64,000 bases of DNA from Paenibacillus sp. BJ-4 (GTDB taxonomy: Bacteria > Bacillota > Bacilli > Paenibacillales > Paenibacillaceae): assembly GCF_020404765.1 (NCBI RefSeq), contig NZ_JAIVEM010000076.1, forward strand, positions 1 through 64,000. The letters are read 5' to 3'. Positions 1 through 7,790 of the stretch are shown one piece after another (positions within the stretch are counted from its first letter, which is position 1; each line of letters starts with the position of its first letter). Below the pieces are notes generated by a model. It was not told the DNA's origin. It saw nothing but the letters and a program-made list of their open reading frames with translations, and ran no database searches. The translations under genes and the position numbers were made by a program.

Positions 1-104
1 CCAACGATTTCAGGCCAAACTCAAACAGCGCGCGCCGATTGAGTACCGGCACGCGCTGGCTGCTTAGCCTTTTTTCACTTGTCTACTTGACAGGGGTATG
101 ACCA
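1..104 (+). mobile_element. Right end of an IS3-family (IS150-like) insertion sequence
   Basis: The window opens inside the transposase gene. The frame from base 2 reads QRFQAKLKQRAPIEYRHALA-A and stops at 65-67, which matches the usual tail of IS3/IS150-group OrfB integrases (a Q-K-L...P-EYR pattern). It is followed by a sequence at 80-104 that starts TGTCTACTTGACAGGGGT and ends in CA, as expected for a right terminal inverted repeat of this family. The rest of the element lies off the window, so intactness and the target duplication cannot be judged. Confidence 0.75.
2..67 (+). CDS. IS3-family transposase, C-terminal fragment (runs off the window start)
   Basis: This is the last 21 codons of a DDE-type transposase (OrfB), which carries out cut-and-join of IS3-family elements. 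Only the basic C-terminal tail is visible; the catalytic D-D-E residues are upstream of the window. The call rests on the tail pattern together with the terminal repeat that follows at 80-104. I cannot tell whether the gene is whole or broken upstream. Confidence 0.6.
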   Translation, partial: QRFQAKLKQRAPIEYRHALAA

Positions 105-193
105 ACCATCCATCAAGAAGAAACAGCCTTTTTTATCTATATCCTCCATCAGATCTCAACTTAGAAATTCTAAATTCTCTACTTTATAAACAA

Positions 194-1141
194 CTACGTT
201 TTTAGGGTATCTGCACAAAGGGGTACTCCCTTTTTCCGTCCCAAATAATTAGTTCCAATGACCCCGGTGATAATCAGTAGCGAGCCAATTAAATGATAGA
301 CCGTTATTGCTTCCCCGATAAACAAAGCTCCGGCTGCAATGGACACGATCGTCGACAGATTCGTAAATACACTCATTTTGGAGGCTTCTATTTTGGATAA
401 AGCATAATTTGCAGTCAGTGAAGTGATGAGCGAGGCAACAACGCCAAGATATATAATGGATAGGACAAAGGTCCCGTTACCGGACAATGAGACAAACTGG
501 CCCAGTGTTCCACTTTGAATATGGTTAGTGAGTGAGATGACCAGAAACGTAACAAAGCCGATGCCCATCATAAAATAACTGATTTCTGCCGGGCTAAAAT
601 GCCTGGAGAGAGAGCGTGCCAACACGCTGTATCCTGCAAAAGCCACACATGTCAGAAAAAGCAGGGAGATTCCGCCCAAATGCGACATGCTGAAGCTGTT
701 TCCTTTCATGATAAAGATGAAGATGACACCGAATACTGATAAAAAGATCGATAGCTTCTGTAAAAGGGTCGTGGTTTCTTTAAGAAATAACGAGGCGATG
801 ATCATCGTCACAACCGGTGTGAAGGCGTACATAATACCTCCCTCGGCGGAAGTAGCGTATTGTAAGCCAAATGCTTGCAGCGTGAAAAATCCTAACGGGT
901 ACATCAGAGCCAGCAGCAACGCTTTAAATATGGGTTTGCCCTGATAAGACAGCTTGATCCATCCCAAGGCTAACGGAATGGACATAACGATAAAGGAAGC
1001 TGCAAACCGGTAGGTCAGCGTGTCAATAGGATGAGCATACACCAGTGCCATTTTAGTAAATAAAAATGAAAATCCGATAATTGCAGCATTCAGTACTGCA
1101 AACATATAAGCCAATTTTAATCCTTTTTCTTGTGAGTCCAT
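194..1141 (-). CDS. EamA-family (DMT superfamily) transporter
   Basis: A 315-residue integral membrane protein with about ten hydrophobic segments arranged as two tandem EamA halves (roughly residues 10-145 and 155-295), the standard architecture of drug/metabolite exporters such as RhaT/YdcZ-type permeases. The substrate cannot be read from the sequence; family members export amino acids, purines or toxic metabolites. The start is ATG at 1141, preceded on the minus strand by a good AAAGGTGGG ribosome site. It is divergent from a MocR-type regulator 222 bp away, so regulation by that protein is likely, a common pairing in this family. No clear terminator follows it before the insertion sequence end. 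Confidence 0.85.
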   Translation of the reverse strand: MDSQEKGLKLAYMFAVLNAAIIGFSFLFTKMALVYAHPIDTLTYRFAASFIVMSIPLALGWIKLSYQGKPIFKALLLALMYPLGFFTLQAFGLQYATSAEGGIMYAFTPVVTMIIASLFLKETTTLLQKLSIFLSVFGVIFIFIMKGNSFSMSHLGGISLLFLTCVAFAGYSVLARSLSRHFSPAEISYFMMGIGFVTFLVISLTNHIQSGTLGQFVSLSGNGTFVLSIIYLGVVASLITSLTANYALSKIEASKMSVFTNLSTIVSIAAGALFIGEAITVYHLIGSLLIITGVIGTNYLGRKKGVPLCADTLKT

Positions 1142-1363
1142 AGGATACCCACCTTTCTTTCATGCTTCGGGACCGTGTTCGCGAACGTCTTATCCGATGC
1201 ACTAAAGATACAACAAGGACGAGCCTCCGAGGGATCAAATTATCGCAACTGTATCGGTACACTTTTATACTTGGGTATCCTGTTCATCCACCAAGCGTGT
1301 TAACATCAGGTGTATAGGACTGGTTATGATATGCACAACAAAAAATACGATAGGAGGATGTTT

Positions 1364-2707
1364 GTGAAAAAATATGTTTCCATTTTATCGGATATAGAGC
1401 TTAGAATTCGTGAGGGTCAATACAAATCCGGTCACAAGCTGCCGTCAGTCCGTGACGCTTCGGAGTTATACGGGTGCAGCAAAAGCACGATTTTGCGGGC
1501 CTATGCTGAACTTGAAAAGAAACACGCCATCTATTCCATACCGCAAAGCGGATATTATGTAGTGGAGAATTCTGGTGATGTGCGCCATAGCCATATGGAT
1601 GACATCGTTGATTTTACTTCTGCATCTCCGGACTTGAACGTATTTCCATATTTGGATTTTCAGCATTGTCTGAACCAGGCTATAGATACCTACAAATATC
1701 ATTTGTTCACTTACGGGGATTCACAAGGGCTGGAGACACTGCGTCATACATTGGTTTCCCATTTGGCTGATAATCAGGTGTTTGCAAAAATGGATCGAAT
1801 TATCGTGACTTCTGGTGTTCAGCAGGCGCTGGAAATACTTTCTAAGATGCCATTTCCCAACGGCAAAGAAAAGGTTTTGGTTGAGCAGCCAAGCTACGAT
1901 ATTTATTTGCGTTTTTTGGAGGAAGAGAACATACCTGTCAGCACTATTGCCCGAACAGCAGCAGACATGGATTTACAGGAATTGGAGAATCATTTTAAGA
2001 ACGGAAGTATCAAGTTTTTTTATACCATGTCAAGATATCATAACCCATTGGGAAGCTCATACAACACGGAGAAGCGAAAGGCTATTGCTGCCTTGGCCGC
2101 CAAATACGATGTGTACATCGTAGAAGATGATTATATGGCTGATTTGGGAGCCGATTATTTTTTTGATCCCATATATGCGTATGACCAGACGGATCATGTC
2201 ATTTATTTGAAAAGCTTCTCAAAAATCATTTTCCCAGGTTTGCGTCTAGGGGTTGCGGTTTTGCCAGAAGCTCTATTGAAGACGTTCCAGGCATATAAAC
2301 GATACGTCGATACTTCCATGTTATCTCAGGCAGCGCTTGATATTTATATTAAAAACGGAATGTATGAACGCCATAAGCATACGATATGCAACCTGTATTC
2401 AGAGCGCATCCATATTCTCAACCAGGCGGTGGAACGATATAATCAGGCCGGACTCATTGAAGCCTCAACCGTAACATCAGGAGTTTATATGCAGTTTAAG
2501 CTGCCTCGAACCGTGAACATGGAGCGGTTGGTACAGCGCCTTTCCGAGAAAAAGATCCAGGTTGTATCTGGAAAAGGTTTTTATTTGACGAGCTATAGGG
2601 AACAAGAAAAGTTTTTGCGCATCAGCATTTCACGTGCACAGCCGGACCAGATTGATAAGGGCGTGAAAGCCATAATAGAGGAAGTGGGGAAGGGGAACTG
2701 GTATTAA
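1364..2707 (+). CDS. MocR/PdxR-type regulator (GntR DNA-binding domain fused to aminotransferase fold)
   Basis: A 447-residue transcription factor with a winged helix-turn-helix of the GntR type at residues about 1-70 (the segment LPSVRDASELYGCSKSTILRA is typical) and a class I aminotransferase-like domain at about 85-445. The PLP-binding lysine is visible in the motif SFSKxxFPGLRLG (about Lys287), so PLP binding is expected. I chose the GTG at 1364 because the AGGAGG at 1352-1357 abuts the earlier ATG at 1358 and is six bases from the GTG. MocR proteins usually sense PLP or an amino-compound and control a neighbouring gene; the divergent EamA permease is the obvious candidate. A weak GGGG/CCCC hairpin with five T spans the stop codon. 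Confidence 0.88.
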   Translation: MKKYVSILSDIELRIREGQYKSGHKLPSVRDASELYGCSKSTILRAYAELEKKHAIYSIPQSGYYVVENSGDVRHSHMDDIVDFTSASPDLNVFPYLDFQHCLNQAIDTYKYHLFTYGDSQGLETLRHTLVSHLADNQVFAKMDRIIVTSGVQQALEILSKMPFPNGKEKVLVEQPSYDIYLRFLEEENIPVSTIARTAADMDLQELENHFKNGSIKFFYTMSRYHNPLGSSYNTEKRKAIAALAAKYDVYIVEDDYMADLGADYFFDPIYAYDQTDHVIYLKSFSKIIFPGLRLGVAVLPEALLKTFQAYKRYVDTSMLSQAALDIYIKNGMYERHKHTICNLYSERIHILNQAVERYNQAGLIEASTVTSGVYMQFKLPRTVNMERLVQRLSEKKIQVVSGKGFYLTSYREQEKFLRISISRAQPDQIDKGVKAIIEEVGKGNWY

Positions 2708-2804
2708 CCCCCTTTTTCCGTTATGATACATATAGAAATATAAGTATAATTATAAATGTAAATGCTTCTATTCGGTTGCGGGTGGGACATACATAACTTT
2801 GAAT

Positions 2805-2849
2805 GCCGAGAGAGCAATGATCCTTAATTGCTTATCATCGGCTCATTGC
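2805..2849 (+). promoter_or_regulatory. Structured leader just upstream of the HIT gene, with two competing hairpins
   Basis: A hairpin pairs GCCGA (2805-2809) with TCGGC (2838-2842) and AGCAAT (2813-2818) with ATTGCT (2827-2832). A competing helix pairs GCAATGA (2814-2820) with TCATTGC (2843-2849). The two share bases and cannot form together, and the second ends five bases before the AAAGGAG ribosome site at 2852. This is seen in the sequence only; whether it regulates translation is inference. Confidence 0.35.
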
Positions 2850-2865
2850 CAAAGGAGAGTTTTAA

Positions 2866-3225
2866 ATGGACGATCTGTTTTTGAAAATTGTGGATGGAAC
2901 CATCCCCAGCAAAAAGGTAATGGAAACTGACAATGTGCTCGCATTTCATGACATCCAGCCTGCGGCGCCAGTACACGTGCTCATTATCCCGAAGAAATAT
3001 ATTCCTTCAATGAATGCTGTAACGGAGGAGGATCTCCCTCTCATCGCGGAGATCCATCAAGTTGCGATTGAGGTGGCGAAAAAGCTGGGAATCGCTGAGT
3101 CCGGCTATCGGCTGATTAACAACTGCGGCCCGGATAGTGGGCAAGCGGTTGGACATCTGCATTATCACCTGCTGGGCGGCGCCAAATTAGGGGCCCTGAC
3201 AAGTATTTCGGACTCACATTCTTAA
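2866..3225 (+). CDS. HIT-family (histidine triad) nucleotide-binding protein, Hint branch
   Basis: A 119-residue cytoplasmic protein of the usual length for the Hint branch, which hydrolyses nucleoside phosphoramidates and AMP-conjugates such as adenosine 5'-phosphoramidate. The histidine triad is at His97-x-His99-x-His101 in HLHYHLLGG, and the N-terminal block FLKIVDGTIPSKKV is typical of the family. The ATG at 2866 follows an AAAGGAGAG site with good spacing. It lies upstream of rpsU and yqeY, as in several Bacilli, but rpsU has its own promoter. Confidence 0.93.
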   Translation: MDDLFLKIVDGTIPSKKVMETDNVLAFHDIQPAAPVHVLIIPKKYIPSMNAVTEEDLPLIAEIHQVAIEVAKKLGIAESGYRLINNCGPDSGQAVGHLHYHLLGGAKLGALTSISDSHS

Positions 3226-3304
3226 AAATGACAGAGCTTGTCTTGCAGTAATACGGAAGAATCGAGAGAAAATATTCCTTTAAATATTCATTTTTTCTTA
3301 TAGG

Positions 3305-3334
3305 TTGACACCCGCTTTCCGTTTCACCTATAAT
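3305..3334 (+). promoter_or_regulatory. SigA-type promoter of rpsU-yqeY
   Basis: TTGACA at 3305-3310 and TATAAT at 3329-3334 are both perfect consensus hexamers, separated by 18 bases. They sit about 60 bases before the rpsU start codon, giving a short leader. Confidence 0.8.
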
Positions 3335-3393
3335 AAAATTTGATGAACCGTGTTATTGCTCTTGGACGGTCTGGTCGGAGGGAGGGAAAACTG

Positions 3394-3567
3394 GTGTCTG
3401 AAACTAAAGTTCGCAAAAACGAGACAATTGATGCTGCACTTCGTCGCTTTAAACGTTCCATTGCTAAGGATGGCGTATTGGCTGAGGTGAAGAAACGCAA
3501 GCATTATGAAAAGCCAAGCGTAAAGCGCAAGAAAAAGTCCGAGGCTGCTCGTAAGAGAAAGTTCTAG
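3394..3567 (+). CDS. rpsU: 30S ribosomal protein S21
   Basis: A 57-residue, very basic protein of the small ribosomal subunit that helps the 16S rRNA 3' end base-pair with mRNA. The body ([20 protein letters not shown]) and the lysine/arginine-rich tail ending [10 protein letters not shown] are characteristic. The start is a GTG at 3394, preceded by a strong GGAGGGAGG site; the longer upstream reading frame is not supported by a ribosome site. It is followed 16 bases later by yqeY, a conserved pairing in Bacilli, so the two are likely co-transcribed. Confidence 0.96.
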   Translation: MSETKVRKNETIDAALRRFKRSIAKDGVLAEVKKRKHYEKPSVKRKKKSEAARKRKF

Positions 3568-3583
3568 GAGGAGCTGAGCAACC

Positions 3584-4027
3584 ATGAATTTGAGCGAACG
3601 ATTAAACGAAGATATGAAGCAAGCTATGAAGAGTAAGGACAAGTTCAAACTCTCCACCATTCGAATGGTTCGTTCTACGATTAAAAATCTTGAAATAGAT
3701 TTGAAACGGGATTTGGACGACAACGAAGTGCTTGATATTCTGAGTCGTGAGATCAAACAGCGAAAAGATGCCCTCCATGAATTTGAAAAAGCCAGTCGCG
3801 ATGAACTTGCGGCAAGCACTAAAGCAGAAATAGAGATCATCGCTCAGTACCTTCCTGAACAACTTTCAGAAGAAGAAATTAAAGTTATTGTACAGCAGAC
3901 CATCCAGGAAACCGGTGCTTCTTCGAAAGCCGAGATGGGGAAAGTAATGTCGGCCTTGATGCCTAAGGTAAAAGGTCGCGCTGACGGTAAGCTCGTGAAC
4001 CAGGCGGTTCAACAATTTCTGCAATAA
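3584..4027 (+). CDS. yqeY: YqeY/GatB-tail domain protein
   Basis: A 147-residue soluble protein of the YqeY family, which resembles the C-terminal tRNA-binding domain of GatB (a subunit of Asp/Glu-tRNA amidotransferase). The N-terminal helical block (DDNEVLDILSREIKQRKDAL) and the C-terminal GatB-like block (GASSKAEMGKVMSALMPKVKGRADG) are both present at full length. The exact role is unsettled in the literature; tRNA binding is inferred from the domain. It follows rpsU behind an AGGAGG site and ends in a strong terminator. Confidence 0.93.
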   Translation: MNLSERLNEDMKQAMKSKDKFKLSTIRMVRSTIKNLEIDLKRDLDDNEVLDILSREIKQRKDALHEFEKASRDELAASTKAEIEIIAQYLPEQLSEEEIKVIVQQTIQETGASSKAEMGKVMSALMPKVKGRADGKLVNQAVQQFLQ

Positions 4028-4050
4028 ACCTGCGACAAACAGGAAAACAT

Positions 4051-4080
4051 AGCACCCTCTGTTCACAGAGGGTGCTATTT
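4051..4080 (+). terminator. Intrinsic terminator of rpsU-yqeY
   Basis: Perfect 11-bp stem AGCACCCTCTG / CAGAGGGTGCT with a four-base TTCA loop, followed by a short T-rich tract. Confidence 0.85.
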
Positions 4081-4309
4081 CTGCATCTGCCATCTTTACC
4101 ATAGAATCGTGTAATTCGAAAATCTTCTTTTTTGGAAGCGCTATCTATAATTGCGTGAAACGTGATGTTTGTTGGATACGTAAAGTATGTGGCAGTCGTC
4201 AGGAATAGCAACAACCCCAATAATTTCACATTAAATCCTGAAAATTGTATAGTTTACCTAACAAAGTTTGGTATGCTGTAATAAAGCAAGATCGAAAGGG
4301 GGGAGAGAA

Positions 4310-5677
4310 ATGCACAGTGAACAGCACCAATCCAGCCGCAAAATGATCTTTTTAACGTTATGGATTGTGATATCAGTTATACTGCTGCCATTATTTCATT
4401 CCGGATCAGCGGAGGCCGCAGCCAAAGGCGGAGCCGTATTCGTTATACCCGTAGATCAGGAAATTGAACAGGGCCTAGGCCGTTTTATGGAACGTGGATT
4501 TGCTGAAGCAGCAGAGTCCAAAGCGGGTCTGATTTTGCTGGATATTAATACGCCTGGCGGACGGGTAGATACAGCGGAGAAGCTGGGCAAACTGATAAAA
4601 GACAGCCCCATTCCAACCGTAGCCTACATCAGGGGAGAAGCAGCCTCGGCGGGTAGCTATATTGCGCTCAGCGCAAACAAGATCGTAATGAAGCAGGGAA
4701 GTATTATTGGAGCCGCGGCATTGGTAGACGGCAAGGGGCAGGCTGTTACGGACCCGAAAACAATAGCCTGGTGGAAGAGCAGCATGGCATCTGCCGCAGA
4801 AACTGGCGGACGTAATCCGGATATTGCGAGAGGTATGGTAGATTCCCAAATTGCCGTAGCGATCCCGGAACTGAACTTTAATAAGGAAAAAGGCCAAATC
4901 ATTTCTTTAACCAGCGAGGAAGCGCTTAAGCTGGGCTATGCGGATCACATTGCCTCGTCAGAACAAGAGGTGATCCAGTGGATGGGCTACAGCACGGATG
5001 ATGTATTTTATGTAGAGCAAACATCGGCTGAGAAAGCTGCCGAAATATTAACCAACCCAATTGTGCAGACATTGCTTTTATTTATCGGTATCGCAGGTGT
5101 AGTTATTGAACTGCTTGTACCCGGCTTTGGTGTACCGGGAATTTTGGGCATACTCGGATTTGGTTTGTATTTTTTCGGCAATTATGTCGCTGGTTTTGCA
5201 GGTTCAGAGACGTGGCTGTTGTTTATCATTGGCCTGGCTTTGCTTATACTTGAAATGTTCATTCCAAGCTTTGGTATACTGGGCATATTGGGTTCCGTTA
5301 GCCTGGTCGCTGGCGTTGTTCGGGCGGCATACGACATGAAGCATGCATTTATATCTTTGGGCATTGCCTTTGCAGCTGCTGTTGCCGTGGTGGCGATTAT
5401 TGCGATCATATTCAAGGACCGGGGGATATGGAACCGTTTTATACTTAAAGAAAGCTTAACGACTGACCAAGGTTTTTCTTCGGTTGTGAATCGGGAAATA
5501 TTATTAGGTCAGCGGGGTGTGAGTCTGACACCACTTCGTCCAGCCGGAACGGTGCTTATTGCTGATGAGCGTGTCGATGTTGTAACGAATGGCGAGTTTA
5601 TTGCCACAGATACGCCGATTATCGTTTCCAAAGTAGAAGGTGGACGAATTGTGGTTAAGGCGGACACTAGCGTCTAA
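4310..5677 (+). CDS. NfeD-family membrane protein with ClpP-like serine protease domain (YqeZ type)
   Basis: A 455-residue long-form NfeD protein. It has a signal peptide (about 10-35, ending ASAEA-type), an extracytoplasmic ClpP/SppA-like domain (about 40-230) with the nucleophile in the AASAGSY motif, four or five membrane segments (about 245-385) and a C-terminal OB-fold NfeD domain (about 390-455). Family members act with flotillins and SPFH proteins in membrane organisation, and the next gene is floA. I chose the ATG at 4310 because it has an AAGGGGGGAGAG site; the upstream TTG at 4268 does not. A weak extended -10 (TGCTGTAAT) lies shortly upstream. Proteolytic activity in this branch is inferred only. 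Confidence 0.9.
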   Translation: MHSEQHQSSRKMIFLTLWIVISVILLPLFHSGSAEAAAKGGAVFVIPVDQEIEQGLGRFMERGFAEAAESKAGLILLDINTPGGRVDTAEKLGKLIKDSPIPTVAYIRGEAASAGSYIALSANKIVMKQGSIIGAAALVDGKGQAVTDPKTIAWWKSSMASAAETGGRNPDIARGMVDSQIAVAIPELNFNKEKGQIISLTSEEALKLGYADHIASSEQEVIQWMGYSTDDVFYVEQTSAEKAAEILTNPIVQTLLLFIGIAGVVIELLVPGFGVPGILGILGFGLYFFGNYVAGFAGSETWLLFIIGLALLILEMFIPSFGILGILGSVSLVAGVVRAAYDMKHAFISLGIAFAAAVAVVAIIAIIFKDRGIWNRFILKESLTTDQGFSSVVNREILLGQRGVSLTPLRPAGTVLIADERVDVVTNGEFIATDTPIIVSKVEGGRIVVKADTSV

Positions 5678-5719
5678 ACAAGCGAAAAATGAAGAATTAG
5701 ATAATGGAGGATGATGCGA

Positions 5720-6721
5720 GTGTTCGAATCGGGGATCGTCAGTATTTTGCTGATTGCCGTTGTAGTGATTATTGTATTGAGCGTATTTTTCAGTTTTTTT
5801 CCGGTGATGCTGTGGATTTCAGCATTGGCTTCAGGGGTGCGGATTGGTATCATTACGCTGGTGGCTATGCGCTTGCGGCGTGTCACGCCAAGCCGCATTG
5901 TGAATCCATTGATTAAGGCGACCAAAGCCGGTCTGGGCTTGAATATCAACCAGCTGGAAAGCCATTTTCTCGCAGGTGGTAATGTTGACCGCGTGATCAA
6001 TGCATTGATTGCTGCGCAGCGGGCTAATATTCCGCTTGAATTTGAGCGTGCTGCTGCGATTGACCTTGCAGGGCGGGATGTTCTGCAAGCGGTCCAAATG
6101 AGTGTAAATCCGCGCGTTATTGAGACACCTATTGTTGCTGCAGTCGCCAAAGATGGTATCGAAGTAAAGGTTAAAGCTCGTGTTACGGTGCGTGCCAACA
6201 TTGATCGACTTGTCGGGGGGGCCGGAGAAGAAACGATTATTGCACGGGTCGGTGAGGGTATCGTTACAACCGTCGGCTCCAGTAATTCGCATAAGGACGT
6301 GCTGGAGAACCCGGATTCGATTTCCAGAACTGTATTGTCCAAAGGTTTGGATGCAGGGACCGCGTTCGAAATCCTGTCCATTGATATTGCAGACGTCGAT
6401 GTAGGTAAAAATATCGGTGCTTTCCTGCAAACCGAGCAGGCGGAAGCAGACAAACGTATTGCTCAGGCGAAAGCAGAAGAGCGGCGTGCGATGGCTGTGG
6501 CGCAGGAGCAGGAAATGAAGGCGCGTGTCGTAGAAATGAGAGCGCGTGTGGTGGAATCCGAATCCGAAGTGCCGCTGGCTATGGCTGAAGCGCTGCGTGG
6601 CGGGAAACTTGGCGTCATGGACTATATGAATTTGAAAAATATTGAGGCAGATACGCAAATGCGCGGCTCCTTAGGCAAACCGAATGAAAACTCGGGCAAT
6701 GACAACAAAAACCGGGATTAA
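5720..6721 (+). CDS. floA: Flotillin-like protein FloA
   Basis: A protein of about 333 residues, close to the length of Bacillus FloA, which organises functional membrane microdomains. It has an N-terminal membrane hairpin (about residues 5-45, ending [15 protein letters not shown]), an SPFH core with [23 protein letters not shown] and [13 protein letters not shown], and a C-terminal Glu/Ala-rich coiled coil ([18 protein letters not shown]). Two in-frame ATGs at 5711 and 5714 are too close to the GGAGG at 5706-5710; the GTG at 5720 is spaced properly. It lies 42 bases after the NfeD gene and 45 before the next gene, so the three form an operon. Confidence 0.95.
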   Translation: MFESGIVSILLIAVVVIIVLSVFFSFFPVMLWISALASGVRIGIITLVAMRLRRVTPSRIVNPLIKATKAGLGLNINQLESHFLAGGNVDRVINALIAAQRANIPLEFERAAAIDLAGRDVLQAVQMSVNPRVIETPIVAAVAKDGIEVKVKARVTVRANIDRLVGGAGEETIIARVGEGIVTTVGSSNSHKDVLENPDSISRTVLSKGLDAGTAFEILSIDIADVDVGKNIGAFLQTEQAEADKRIAQAKAEERRAMAVAQEQEMKARVVEMRARVVESESEVPLAMAEALRGGKLGVMDYMNLKNIEADTQMRGSLGKPNENSGNDNKNRD

Positions 6722-6766
6722 GCAACGGGATATAGCCGATGAATGACGGCAGCAAGGCGGTGAGTA

Positions 6767-7357
6767 ATGAACTTTATCAGCTGGATCTTTGATCATTTGT
6801 ATATCCTGATCGTGATTGGCTTTGCATTGGTATCCTTTCTGGGAAAAAGTATTCAAGGCACGGGTCGGAAATCTCCTTCGGGAAATGGGATGCCCACCTT
6901 TGGTGGTGATCAGAGTTCGCGCAGACCCACGACGTCACCCAGACCTATCACTATGGGACATAGACAGGAGCAGAGTCAGCCTAGCAGGCAGGAAGTTACC
7001 GGAGAATTGCAGCGCCAAATTCCTAATGAACGACGGGCGGTTATGGAAGCTCGTCGTATGGAAGAAGTAATGAACGATCGGATGGAAATGAAAGGACAAA
7101 TGGAGCAGGAATCCTCGGATAACGGTTCGACTTTAGAAGAGCGGATTCGTGCCATGGAGGAAGAGCGCAGAAAGGTTTTAGCCCGCCTCGACCGCATATC
7201 CAATGTGAGGGAGTCTGGGGAGATCACAGATGGGGTAGAGTCAGTATCGCAAGAGCGCAGTACGGTCAATGCGGCTGAACTGCGCAGAGGTGTGATTTGG
7301 GCTGAAATATTAGGTCCTCCGCGTTCCAGACGTTATATGAGTAGAGGTAGACGTTAA
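6767..7357 (+). CDS. Membrane-anchored coiled-coil protein in the floA operon
   Basis: A 196-residue protein that I do not recognise by family. It has a single N-terminal membrane segment (about residues 5-25, IFDHLYILIVIGFALVSF), a low-complexity linker rich in Ser, Pro, Arg and Gln (about 30-85), and an acidic-basic helical stretch with heptad character (about 90-145). It ends in a basic tail. The ATG at 6767 has an AAGGCGGTGA site. Its place directly behind floA, at the position of yqfB in Bacillus, and the terminator after it suggest a partner of the flotillin system, which is inference from position. Confidence 0.8.
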   Translation: MNFISWIFDHLYILIVIGFALVSFLGKSIQGTGRKSPSGNGMPTFGGDQSSRRPTTSPRPITMGHRQEQSQPSRQEVTGELQRQIPNERRAVMEARRMEEVMNDRMEMKGQMEQESSDNGSTLEERIRAMEEERRKVLARLDRISNVRESGEITDGVESVSQERSTVNAAELRRGVIWAEILGPPRSRRYMSRGRR

Positions 7358-7367
7358 ATGATAGTGA

Positions 7368-7404
7368 GATCCGTCACGGCTTTGGCTGTGGCGGATCTTT
7401 TTTT
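7368..7404 (+). terminator. Terminator of the NfeD-floA operon
   Basis: Stem GATCCGTCACGGC / GCTGTGGCGGATC with a TTTG loop, followed by seven T. Confidence 0.9.
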
Positions 7405-7790
7405 ACCCATACATCAGGAATGCATCAGAAATACATAATCACGTCCAGAATAAAAAAAAGTTGCTAACAACAAATACTCTAATTACCTGACAATGAATGT
7501 GATAATCCCATATAACGCACAGCTTTCTTACATTTGTTGTCATCAAAAAAGGTGGCATTTTGTCTAGTTTAGCGGTTTGTTTGTGAAAATAATTACGTGA
7601 AAAATGATCAAATGTAACAATATAAATGAAGGCTTCCAAAAGCAGTTTTCATTTTTTCTTTTTTATATATAATGTTCTCAATGATAAATATTTATGAAAA
7701 ATTACTCCAAATTTAGCTAAAAAATGCGTTATTTCGAGGAGAGGAAATACGGTTTGTAATACGTATAAAAATTTTAGGGGGATGGGATGG
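7405..7790. other. AT-rich intergenic region before the permease gene
   Basis: This stretch of nearly 390 bases is strikingly AT-rich and has no credible reading frame. A TATAAT at 7668-7673 is the best -10 candidate for the permease, but no good -35 accompanies it. I see no known riboswitch signature or strong hairpin in it. Confidence 0.4.

Noticed and set aside
5674-6658. Long minus-strand frames opposite floA
   Set aside because: They are antisense to the clearly coding floA, have low-complexity Ser/Thr/Arg composition, and lack start signals.
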